Below, piece after piece: positions 25,091-32,546 of a stretch of 48,794 nucleotides of DNA. The stretch spans positions 1 through 48,794 of the forward strand of contig CAMHNI010000026.1 in assembly GCA_946186505.1 (NCBI GenBank), written 5' to 3'. Position numbers and translations under genes: made by a program. Source of the stretch: an uncultured Prevotellaceae bacterium (GTDB taxonomy: Bacteria > Bacteroidota > Bacteroidia > Bacteroidales > Bacteroidaceae). The notes beneath the pieces are model-generated. The model searched no databases and was not told where the DNA came from. It saw only the letters and a program-made list of their open reading frames with translations. Each line of letters starts with the position of its first letter. The stretch's first letter is position 1.

Positions 25091-25098
25091 TATAAGGT

Positions 25099-26076
25099 AT
25101 GGCTACAGAGGGGAAACAAAAAAACAAACTCTTTTGGCAGCTGCCGCTGCTGATTTTTCTTATTGTGGGTACAGTCCTCATCATACGTCAGCAGCAGAAC
25201 ATGCCCTATCAGCATGACCAAGGTTCTATCTTTGGCACATTCTACAACGTCACTTATCAGTGTGATAAGAACATGAAGGCAGAGATAGAAGCTGCACTGC
25301 AGCAGGTTGACGGCGAGTTCTCGATGTTCAACGACACGTCAACCGTAGCCCGCATCAACCGTGGTGAGAAGCCGGCAGAGAGCAAGATGTACAAAGAAGT
25401 CTTTCAGCTGGCACAGACGGTACACCAAGAGACTGACGGTGCATTTGACATCACTGTTGCACCGTTGGTGAATGCATGGGGTTTCGGCTTCAAGCACGAA
25501 CAGATGCCAACCCGCCAGCAGGTGGACAGCCTGCTCCGCATCCGTAACCAGTACGACTTCTCTGCCATTGCCAAAGGTTACGGTTCAGACGTGGTGGCCC
25601 GCTTGCTGCGCAATAACGGCATCGAGAACTTCATGGTTGAGATTGGAGGCGAGATAGTTACCCAAGGTGTCAGCGAGAAACGCCTACCCTGGAAAATCGG
25701 TGTCACCAAACCCACCGACGACTCACTCTCCGTCAGCGGTGAACTGCAAACGGTACTTAACGTCACCGACATCGCTATGGCTACCAGCGGCAACTACCGC
25801 AATTTCTATTATAAGGGAGGACGCAAATATGCCCATACCATCGACCCCAAGACAGGTTATCCGGTGCAGCACTCCCTGCTCTCAGCTACGGTGCTGTCTA
25901 AGAGCTGTGCCACAGCCGACGCCTACGCCACCTCGTTTATGGTCATGGGCATCGACCGCGCCAAGACTGTGCTGGAGCATCATCCCGAACTGATGGCCTA
26001 CTTCATCTACGCCCTACCCGACGGCACCAACGGTGTCTGGTTCTCAACGGCGCTGAAAAGCAAGATTGCCGAATAA
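25099..26076 (+). CDS. apbE: FAD:protein FMN transferase
   Basis: A 325-residue, membrane-anchored (helix about 12-31) periplasmic enzyme. It transfers FMN from FAD to a Thr/Ser of target proteins such as the Rnf and Na+-NQR subunits. Motifs: FDITVAPLVNAWGFG (about 117-131), FSAIAKGYGSDVV (154-166), MVEIGGEI (180-187), AMATSGNYRNFY (228-239), HTIDPKTGYPV (249-259) and the C-terminal SCATADAYATSFMVMG. The length is normal for the family. It follows DUF6048 by 8 bases and is followed by a Crp/Fnr regulator, forming the end of a plus-strand operon. Confidence 0.95.
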   Translation: MATEGKQKNKLFWQLPLLIFLIVGTVLIIRQQQNMPYQHDQGSIFGTFYNVTYQCDKNMKAEIEAALQQVDGEFSMFNDTSTVARINRGEKPAESKMYKEVFQLAQTVHQETDGAFDITVAPLVNAWGFGFKHEQMPTRQQVDSLLRIRNQYDFSAIAKGYGSDVVARLLRNNGIENFMVEIGGEIVTQGVSEKRLPWKIGVTKPTDDSLSVSGELQTVLNVTDIAMATSGNYRNFYYKGGRKYAHTIDPKTGYPVQHSLLSATVLSKSCATADAYATSFMVMGIDRAKTVLEHHPELMAYFIYALPDGTNGVWFSTALKSKIAE

Positions 26077-26092
26077 GGAATGTCTGTATCCT

Positions 26093-26773
26093 ATGCCTAC
26101 ACTCCAGATTTTCGACCAACTGCTGCAGTTCCCCCTCTTTCAGGGCATGAGCCGCGACAACCTGGCACAAGTGGCAGGACATACCAAGTTTGGTTTCATG
26201 AAATGTGTAACGGGGCAGACAATCATCAAAGAGTACGACACGTGTAACCAACTCTTCTTTCTTCTTTCTGGCTTGCTAAATGTCGAGACCCATTCAGATG
26301 ACCGTTCTTACAAGGTTGTCGAAAGGCTCGAAGCCCCATATATTCTGCAGCCCGAGGCCATCTTCGGCTATAACCAGCGGTTCACCCACACGTTCACAAC
26401 ACTTTCGGAGTCAAGCCTCATCACCATCAGCAAGGACGAGGTGCTACGTCTCAGCGAGGAATTCATCGTTTTCCGTCTCAACCTGCTAAACCTCTATGCC
26501 ACTTTGGCACAGAGGCTGCTCCACCACCCCTGGCAGCATGGTCCTGAGTCTCTCGATGAGCGTATTGTCCGATTCCTCAGCCAGCATTGCACGACCCTTT
26601 CCGGACCGAAAATGTTCTATATCTTGATGAATCAGCTGGCTGCTGAGGTGGGCGACAGCCGACTTGACGTCAGCCGTGCCCTCAACCGTCTGCAGCACGA
26701 CAGTCTCATACAACTTCATCGTGGGCGCATAGAAGTTCCCCAAATGGAACTCCTTGCCTCCTACAGCAACTGA
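26093..26773 (+). CDS. Crp/Fnr family transcriptional regulator
   Basis: A 226-residue regulator with an N-terminal cyclic-nucleotide-binding-like beta-roll (about 10-120; FPLFQGMS, FFLLSGLLNVETHSDDR, QPEAIFGYNQ) and a C-terminal winged helix (about 140-220; DERIVRFLSQH, LAAEVGDSRLDVSRALNRLQ). No cysteine pattern typical of an Fe-S Fnr sensor is visible. I start at the ATG 26093 (MPTLQIFDQLLQ); the longer frame would begin with a TTG inside the apbE stop. Its 3' end overlaps the convergent SulP gene by 13 bases. The ligand is unknown. Confidence 0.9.
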   Translation: MPTLQIFDQLLQFPLFQGMSRDNLAQVAGHTKFGFMKCVTGQTIIKEYDTCNQLFFLLSGLLNVETHSDDRSYKVVERLEAPYILQPEAIFGYNQRFTHTFTTLSESSLITISKDEVLRLSEEFIVFRLNLLNLYATLAQRLLHHPWQHGPESLDERIVRFLSQHCTTLSGPKMFYILMNQLAAEVGDSRLDVSRALNRLQHDSLIQLHRGRIEVPQMELLASYSN

Positions 26774-28455
26774 CGGGAACGCTCAAGCGCCAGATTGATA
26801 TGCGAGCAAATATTCTCCGTACCCAGCATATCGTCAAAACCTGCCTTGTGAAGCACAGCCTGAACCTTCTCGTTGACACCAGAGAGAACTACCTGAATGC
26901 CTTCCCGTTGCGACATGAGACAGAGGTTCGTCAGGTTATGAATGCCTGTAGAGTCAACGAAGGGTACCTTTCTCATGCGGATAATGCGGACCTTCGGACG
27001 TCCGTGCCCCAGTGCGCCCATAATCTCCTCAAACTTGTTACCGGCTCCAAAGAAGTAAGGACCGTTAATCTCGTACACCTCAACACCCTCGGGAATGGTC
27101 AGGTGCTCCAGATTGCCTAACTGGAAGTCACTCTCTTCCTCGGCGGGATTTATCTCGTCGCTGATAACCTTGACGTCGGTTGTCTCAGCCATACGGCGCA
27201 TAAAGAGCAGACAAGCACAGATAAGCCCCACTTCAATGGCGACGGTCAGGTCGAAGATGACGGTTAGCAGGAACGTCACCCAAAGCACGATAACATCGCT
27301 CTTCGGATTCTTCATAATACTCAGGAACGAACGCCAGCCGCTCATGCCATAGCTGACGATAACCAGCACGCCAGCCAGACAGGCCATGGGAATGTACTGT
27401 GCCAGCGGCATGAGGAACAGGAATATCAGCAGCAAGACAGCAGCGTGAACGATACCGGCCATGGGGGTGCGTCCGCCGTTGTTGATATTGGTCATCGTGC
27501 GGGCAATAGCACCTGTGGCAGGAATACCGCCAAACAGCGGCGAGGCAAGATTGGCTACACCCTGAGCTATCAGCTCTGTGTTCGAAGAGTGACGGTCACC
27601 AATAACACCATCGGCCACCGTTGCAGAAAGCAACGATTCGATGGCACCGAGAATGGCGATGGTGATAGCGGGTGAGACAAGCTCTTTGATAACCTCCCAC
27701 GACAGTTCTGGCATCTGGGCTTCAGGAAGGACATTCGAAATGGCGAAGCGGTCGCCGATGGTCTCAATGGTGGTAACACCGGCATACTGCTTGAGTAGCA
27801 AGGCCGCCACGGTCATGACAATGATGGCAACAAGACTGCCGGGCAGCTTACTCAACGCGGAACGGCGTGCAAGTTTGGGCCATAAGGCGATAAGCGCCAC
27901 AGAGCCGATGCCGACACCGGCACTCCACCAGTCAACGGTACCGAAAGACCCGAAATAGGCTATCCACTTCTCAACGAAGTCACTGGGCACACTCTCCATC
28001 GTCAATCCCAGCAAGTCTTTGATTTGCGTGGTAAAGATTGTCAAGGCTATACCCGAGGTGAAACCCACAACGATGGGGTAAGGTATGTACTTGATGATGG
28101 TACCCAGATGGAGAATGCCGAACATGATAAGAAACACGCCGGCCATCAGCGTGGCAATGGTCAGTCCCTCGAAACCGTACTGCTGGATGATGCCATAGAT
28201 GATAATGATGAACGCGCCTGTAGGTCCGCCTATCTGTACCTTGGAACCTCCGAGGACAGAGACCAGCAAACCAGCAACGATAGCGGTAATAATACCCTTC
28301 TCGGGTGTAACTCCCGAGGCAATACCAAAGGCTATGGCTAATGGCAACGCCACTATGCCGACGATAATACCGGCCAGGAGGTCGGTCGTAAACTGTTTCT
28401 TTGAATAGTTCCGGAGCGTCGCAATCAACTGCGGCTTAAACTCAACTGTTGTCAT
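26761..28455 (-). CDS. SulP family anion transporter with STAS domain
   Basis: A 564-residue transporter with 10-14 membrane helices (residues about 20-425), the SulP signatures FGIASGVTPEKGIITAIVAG and GGIPATGAIARTMTNI, and a cytoplasmic C-terminal STAS domain (435-550; VPFVDSTGIHNL, Ser near 499). Members move sulfate, bicarbonate or other anions; the substrate here is not known. The conserved DSTG of STAS domains could be a phosphorylation site. It has its own promoter at 28508-28538 and converges on the Crp-type regulator with a 13-base tail overlap. Confidence 0.93.
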   Translation of the reverse strand: MTTVEFKPQLIATLRNYSKKQFTTDLLAGIIVGIVALPLAIAFGIASGVTPEKGIITAIVAGLLVSVLGGSKVQIGGPTGAFIIIIYGIIQQYGFEGLTIATLMAGVFLIMFGILHLGTIIKYIPYPIVVGFTSGIALTIFTTQIKDLLGLTMESVPSDFVEKWIAYFGSFGTVDWWSAGVGIGSVALIALWPKLARRSALSKLPGSLVAIIVMTVAALLLKQYAGVTTIETIGDRFAISNVLPEAQMPELSWEVIKELVSPAITIAILGAIESLLSATVADGVIGDRHSSNTELIAQGVANLASPLFGGIPATGAIARTMTNINNGGRTPMAGIVHAAVLLLIFLFLMPLAQYIPMACLAGVLVIVSYGMSGWRSFLSIMKNPKSDVIVLWVTFLLTVIFDLTVAIEVGLICACLLFMRRMAETTDVKVISDEINPAEEESDFQLGNLEHLTIPEGVEVYEINGPYFFGAGNKFEEIMGALGHGRPKVRIIRMRKVPFVDSTGIHNLTNLCLMSQREGIQVVLSGVNEKVQAVLHKAGFDDMLGTENICSHINLALERSRQLL

Positions 28456-28507
28456 CTTAAAGCTTTTCGATTTACTAAATTACAATATTATCCATGAAAA
28501 CGAGCCG

Positions 28508-28538
28508 CAAAAGTAAGAAAAAAGTTAAAAAGCACAAA
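28508..28538 (-). promoter_or_regulatory. Promoter of the SulP transporter gene
   Basis: Minus-strand TACTTTTG (28515-28508) matches TAnnTTTG, with TTTG (28538-28535) 19 bases upstream. The ATG is 52 bases downstream. Confidence 0.72.
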
Positions 28539-28567
28539 AGGAAATACCAACTTATTTGAAAAAAGAC

Positions 28568-28575
28568 TAAATTTG
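28568..28575 (+). promoter_or_regulatory. Likely -7 box of the Ala-rich lipoprotein gene
   Basis: TAAATTTG matches TAnnTTTG, 62 bases before the ATG. No TTTG sits at the expected -33 distance (the nearest is 9 bases away), so confidence is limited. Confidence 0.5.
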
Positions 28576-28637
28576 CCAACGTAAATCAAGGCTCTAACGT
28601 AACAATTCACATTATTAATTAAATAGGGAAGCAAATT

Positions 28638-29270
28638 ATGAAAAAATTAGTGTTCATGGTGATGGCTGCTTTTGCCATCGGTCTTACATCGTGTGTAAAC
28701 AAGGCTCAGCAGGCTCCTGCTGATGAACAGGCAGCAGCCGACACCGTCGAGGCTGTTGACGTGGAGACTGCTATCAGCGATGCCACCGCCCAGCTGGCAG
28801 AGCAGATTGAGGCCAAGGATGCAGGCAAGCTGCAACAGGTTATCGAGGCTGTTCAGGCCAAGGTGGCGGAAATCCTGAAGCAAAATCCGGATGCTGCCAA
28901 GGAGTATGTGCAGAAAGTACAGGATTTCCTGAAGGAGAACGCAGAGAAGATCAAGGAGATTGCAGGCGACAACGCTGCCATTCAGGCAGCCGTCAATGCG
29001 TTGACCGCCGCACCGGCCGAGTCGATTGTCAACGGGCTGATGAGTGCTGTCGATGGTGCAGAGAACGCAGCATCCGATGCTGCTGATGCTGCCAAGGGTG
29101 CTGTCGAAGATGCCGCTGACGCTGTCAAGCAGGCTGGTCAGGAAGCTGCCGATGCCGCCAAGGGAGCTGCCGAGAATGCCGCTAACGCCGCTAAGAGCGC
29201 TGCCAAAGATGCTGCTAACGAAGCCATTGACGCTACTACCGAAAAGGCAAAGAAAGCCATCGGCCTGTAA
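28638..29270 (+). CDS. Ala/Lys/Asp-rich LEA-like helical lipoprotein
   Basis: A 210-residue lipoprotein (signal peptide ending GLTSCVNK, Cys19). Residues about 40-120 form a helical region (IEAKDAGKLQQVIEAVQAK). From about 140 to the end it is a run of 11-residue-like repeats of the type AADAAKGAxExA with very few hydrophobics other than Ala, as in LEA or apolipoprotein-like amphipathic helices. Such tails may lie on membranes or protect against drying or osmotic stress; no function is established here. It stands alone with its own promoter and a terminator at 29297-29333. A mirrored open frame on the minus strand is a composition artefact. Confidence 0.88.
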   Translation: MKKLVFMVMAAFAIGLTSCVNKAQQAPADEQAAADTVEAVDVETAISDATAQLAEQIEAKDAGKLQQVIEAVQAKVAEILKQNPDAAKEYVQKVQDFLKENAEKIKEIAGDNAAIQAAVNALTAAPAESIVNGLMSAVDGAENAASDAADAAKGAVEDAADAVKQAGQEAADAAKGAAENAANAAKSAAKDAANEAIDATTEKAKKAIGL

Positions 29271-29296
29271 ACGAGAGGAGCCATTCACTGAAAAAT

Positions 29297-29333
29297 ACGG
29301 GGCGTTCGTTGAACGGATTTGCCCCGTTTCTTT
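29297..29333 (+). terminator. Terminator of the Ala-rich lipoprotein gene
   Basis: Arms ACGGGGC (29297-29303) and GCCCCGT (29321-29327) flank an inner GTTC/GAAC stem and are followed by a T-rich run. The -33 TTTG of the next gene overlaps the start of the 3' arm, so terminator and promoter are compactly merged. Confidence 0.65.
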
Positions 29334-29349
29334 TCTGTCATTATCTTTG
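29318..29349 (+). promoter_or_regulatory. Promoter of the beta-helix/LytS operon
   Basis: TTTG (29318-29321) and TATCTTTG (29342-29349) are 20 bases apart, matching the Bacteroidota -33/-7 pair. The first ATG follows at 29382. Confidence 0.78.
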
Positions 29350-29381
29350 CACCATAAAAGTTAAACTTAAAAACAGCTACA

Positions 29382-31142
29382 ATGATGAAGAAGATAATGA
29401 GTTTTGCAGTTCTCGCAGTATCAATGGCCGTGTTCCAATGCTGTTCGGCAGAAGATCCTCTGACCGACGACAATAGTACAAACATCTGGGACAACAGAGG
29501 TGATAATACTATCATCAGTGGTAACAGCAGCAGCTCGGTTGCCAGCGGCGAACTGGTGTCGCTTGACGTGGCCATCGACCGCACGACGACCGAGCCGGCA
29601 ACGACAGCCGCAGCCTACTATCCTGACGAGGAGGACAATATGGACAACAATTCGTTCACGACTGATGTAAACATCACGTTCAACGGCTCGACCGTCACCT
29701 GCGATCAGGTGGACGGCGTGACCATCACCGTCAACGGTGCCCACGTCACAGCCGACCACGGCTCTGCAAAGGGCATCTGCTACATCGTCAGCGGCACTAC
29801 CACGGAAGGTTCGCTGACTATTGCGGGCGACAAGAAATATGAGGTGAAGCTCAGTGGAACCGACATCACCAACCCCGACTCTACGGCACTGAACCTGTTG
29901 AGCAAGAAACGGGCTTTCATCGTGCTGAGCGGAACGAACCGACTGGCAGACGGCACCTCGTCGAAAGCTGATGACCAGAAAGCAGCCCTCTATTGCAAGG
30001 GTAAGCTGCTCTTCAGCGGTGACGGTTCGTTGGAAGTCTATGGCAACTATAACAACGCCATACAATCGGCAGATTATATTGTCACCGAGAAGGGTACCAA
30101 CATCTACGCCAAGTCCGCAGCCAACCACGGCATCAAGGCCAACGACGGCGTCATCATCAATGGTGGCATCGTGAACGTCGAGGTATCAGGAGCCGCCGCA
30201 AAGGGCATCAACTGTGAAAGCAACATCACCGTCAACGGCGGTCGCACCACAGTCATCGCTACAGGCAACGGCACCTACGAGGACGGCGAAGCCAAAGGGG
30301 CCGCAGCCATCAAGTGCGACTCTACCTACACTCAGAACGGTGGTGAGGTCTATCTGAAAGCCACCGGCAGCGGCGGCAAGGGACTGAAGACCGACTGGGA
30401 AGCATACATCACGGGCGGCACCCTGTACGCAGTGACTACAGGTGGCACCTACAGCTACAGCCGTGACACCGCATCTCCCAAGGGCATCAAGATTGGCGAG
30501 AAAAGCGTTCACGGTCTGCTCAATATCAGCGGCGGCACCGTCATGGTACGCACCAGTGGCAGCGAAGGCATCGAGTCAAAGGGCACCATCACTGTTACTG
30601 ACGGCTCGGTACAGGTCTTGTCCAGCGATGACGCCATCAACTCTGCCAGCGACATGCACCTCATGGGCGGCAGTATCGTAGCCGTGGGAACAGGTAACGA
30701 CGGCATTGATGCCAATGGAAACATGTACATTGAGGGCGGCAACATCGTAGCCTTCGGAGCTGGAGGAGCCGAGAGCGGCATCGACACGGGCGAACAGTAC
30801 AAACTGTATATCACCGGCGGCAGCGTATTCGGCATCGGCGGACGCATCGACGCCACCTACACCGCCACCACCGGCTCGCAGCCCTACGTACAGGCAACAG
30901 GCGGCGTAACGGCCAACTCGACGGTGACGCTCCAAAGTGGCAGCTCTACACTGGCCTCATTCCAGATGCCGCCGTTCAACTACAACAACGGAACCATCAT
31001 GGTGAGTGCACCAGGCATGGAAAACGGACAGAGCTACACGCTCAATCTTGGTTCGTCATCACAGACTGTCACTGCCACTACCAGCGCTTCTAACGGTGGC
31101 ATGGGAGGCATGGGAGGCGGAATGCCAGGCGGCCGCTGGTAA
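29382..31142 (+). CDS. Secreted beta-helix carbohydrate-binding protein, DUF4353/Cthe_2159 type
   Basis: A 586-residue exported protein, possibly a lipoprotein (Cys20/21 in AVFQCCSAED). After an acidic low-complexity linker, residues about 90-510 are regular short beta-helix turns with recurring G-I-K/N-x-x-G-x-I-x-I-x-G-G-x-V (e.g. NHGIKANDGVIINGGIVNVE; SSDDAINSASDMHLMGGSIV; NDGIDANGNMYIEGGNIVAF). Known relatives (Clostridium thermocellum Cthe_2159) form parallel beta-helices that bind calcium, cellulose and acidic sugars such as polygalacturonate; I infer similar binding here. The C-terminus is Gly/Met-rich (GGMGGMGGGMPGGRW). It is the first gene of a five-gene operon with two paralogues and a LytS-type kinase. 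Confidence 0.88.
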   Translation: MMKKIMSFAVLAVSMAVFQCCSAEDPLTDDNSTNIWDNRGDNTIISGNSSSSVASGELVSLDVAIDRTTTEPATTAAAYYPDEEDNMDNNSFTTDVNITFNGSTVTCDQVDGVTITVNGAHVTADHGSAKGICYIVSGTTTEGSLTIAGDKKYEVKLSGTDITNPDSTALNLLSKKRAFIVLSGTNRLADGTSSKADDQKAALYCKGKLLFSGDGSLEVYGNYNNAIQSADYIVTEKGTNIYAKSAANHGIKANDGVIINGGIVNVEVSGAAAKGINCESNITVNGGRTTVIATGNGTYEDGEAKGAAAIKCDSTYTQNGGEVYLKATGSGGKGLKTDWEAYITGGTLYAVTTGGTYSYSRDTASPKGIKIGEKSVHGLLNISGGTVMVRTSGSEGIESKGTITVTDGSVQVLSSDDAINSASDMHLMGGSIVAVGTGNDGIDANGNMYIEGGNIVAFGAGGAESGIDTGEQYKLYITGGSVFGIGGRIDATYTATTGSQPYVQATGGVTANSTVTLQSGSSTLASFQMPPFNYNNGTIMVSAPGMENGQSYTLNLGSSSQTVTATTSASNGGMGGMGGGMPGGRW

Positions 31143-31170
31143 AAGACAAAAAAAGAAAAATGAGACAAAA

Positions 31171-31575
31171 ATGAGACTAAACACATTATTGGCAATAATC
31201 CTCTCAGGTACGGTAGCGGCCCATGCGGCTGACTACCAGTACCTGAACATAGAGAAGACCGACGGCACTGCACAGTCGCTGACAGCCGTCGGACTTAGCA
31301 TTTACTTTGAGGACGGCCGTCTGGTGGCCACCAACGGATCCGAGACCGCAACGTTTGCACTGACAGACATCAGTAGCATGTTCTTCTCCAACTCAAAGGA
31401 CGTGACTGCCATTGCAGACATTTCTTCCGTCACTGACGATGGCGAGGCCACCGTTTATGACCTTGCAGGCCGACAAGTGGCCGAAGGACGTATGCAGGAT
31501 GTCAAGATGCAGCTGCACAAGGGCATCTATATCGTAAAACTAAACAGCAATTCACTAAAAGTTCAAGTAAAATGA
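31171..31575 (+). CDS. Small secreted protein with type IX-like C-terminal tail
   Basis: A 134-residue protein with a signal peptide (1-19, ending TVAAHAA). Residues 20-75 hold a small domain found in Prevotella secreted proteins (SIYFEDGRLVATNGSETATF; FALTDISSMFFS); a shorter version (TFNISDIDRIYVD) occurs in the third beta-helix protein of this operon. The C-terminal 40 residues (VYDLAGRQVAEG; HKGIYIVKL; LKVQVK) resemble type IX secretion sorting tails. I start at ATG 31171; the longer frame overlaps the preceding gene. Its stop overlaps the next ATG (ATGA). Function is unknown; it may be a surface partner of the adjacent beta-helix proteins. Confidence 0.82.
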   Translation: MRLNTLLAIILSGTVAAHAADYQYLNIEKTDGTAQSLTAVGLSIYFEDGRLVATNGSETATFALTDISSMFFSNSKDVTAIADISSVTDDGEATVYDLAGRQVAEGRMQDVKMQLHKGIYIVKLNSNSLKVQVK

Positions 31576-32546
31576 AGAAAATTATCACTGTCGTCATTTG
31601 CCTGTTGACAGGTACGGTTCTTGGCCGCGCCGCCGTGGCCAGTAACACCGTTGAGATTGTCTATAACGGCAACACAGCCACCGTCACCGTAGCTGCCAAC
31701 ATCAGCAGCTATATCACCAACCAGTCCAACGGTTCTTCTCACGTCAAATTGGTACAGAGTGCCAGCGTCAGCGATGCCACGGGTGAGATTACCTACATCC
31801 TGAGTGGTTCCACTACTGACGGGGAGTTCTACCTTGACGGTTCCTACAAAACCACGATAGAACTGAACGGCGTAACCATCACCAACCCCTCAGGACCTGC
31901 CCTTAACATACAGGACGGCAAGCGTGTCAAAGTGAAACTGACCGAGGGCAAGACAAGCACCCTCAGCGATGGTGTGAACGACGACTACAACGGCTGCCTG
32001 CACTGCAAGGGCCATACCGAGTTCCGAGGCAAGGGCACGCTTAACGTCACGGGCAACTCCAGGCATGCCATCTACAGCAAAGAGTACATACAGCTGAAGA
32101 ACGCTACCATCAATATCAGCAATGCCGTCAAGGACGGCATCCACTGCAAGGAGTACTTCTACATGGAGAGCGGCACCGTTAACATCACTAAGGCTGGTGA
32201 CGACGGCATACAGGTGGAGTTCAACTCCGGCTCTACGACGACAGGCACTACCATTGAACACGAAGACGAGAACAGCGGCAACTTCTACCAGGACGCCGGT
32301 ACGCTCAACATCAAAGGCTACAACGGCAAGGCTATCAAGACCGACGGTACCATCACCTACAAAGGCGGCACACGCAACTTCAGCGATGCCGATACCCAGA
32401 CGACAGCCGTTGCGACGATTACAAGCTCACCATCCAGTGAAACAGGCACTGCCTACGACCTGCAGGGGCGCAAGACGAATGCTACAAGACCAGGACTCTA
32501 TATCTTCAAGAACGGAAACACAACAATCAAGAGAATCGTAAGATGA
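31572..32546 (+). CDS. Secreted DUF4353-type beta-helix protein with sorting tail
   Basis: A 324-residue paralogue of the flanking genes, with a signal peptide (1-20) and one shorter beta-helix block (about 60-265; GEFYLDGSYKTTIELNGVTI, CLHCKGHTEFRGKGTLNV, DGIHCKEYFYMESGTVNI, GDDGIQVEF). It ends in a type IX-like tail (AYDLQGRKTNATRPGLYIF). It aligns closely with residues 75-290 of the next protein, which points to duplication. Both ends overlap neighbouring genes by 4 bases, so the operon is translationally coupled. Inferred role: binding acidic glycans at the cell surface. Confidence 0.87.
   Translation: MKKIITVVICLLTGTVLGRAAVASNTVEIVYNGNTATVTVAANISSYITNQSNGSSHVKLVQSASVSDATGEITYILSGSTTDGEFYLDGSYKTTIELNGVTITNPSGPALNIQDGKRVKVKLTEGKTSTLSDGVNDDYNGCLHCKGHTEFRGKGTLNVTGNSRHAIYSKEYIQLKNATINISNAVKDGIHCKEYFYMESGTVNITKAGDDGIQVEFNSGSTTTGTTIEHEDENSGNFYQDAGTLNIKGYNGKAIKTDGTITYKGGTRNFSDADTQTTAVATITSSPSSETGTAYDLQGRKTNATRPGLYIFKNGNTTIKRIVR

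Noticed and set aside
28647..29288. 213-residue minus-strand open frame opposite the Ala-rich lipoprotein
   Set aside because: It mirrors the repeat composition of the real gene and has no own promoter or recognisable domain.
29421..30128. 235-residue minus-strand frame within the first beta-helix gene
   Set aside because: Antisense to a strongly patterned secreted protein; no domain recognised.
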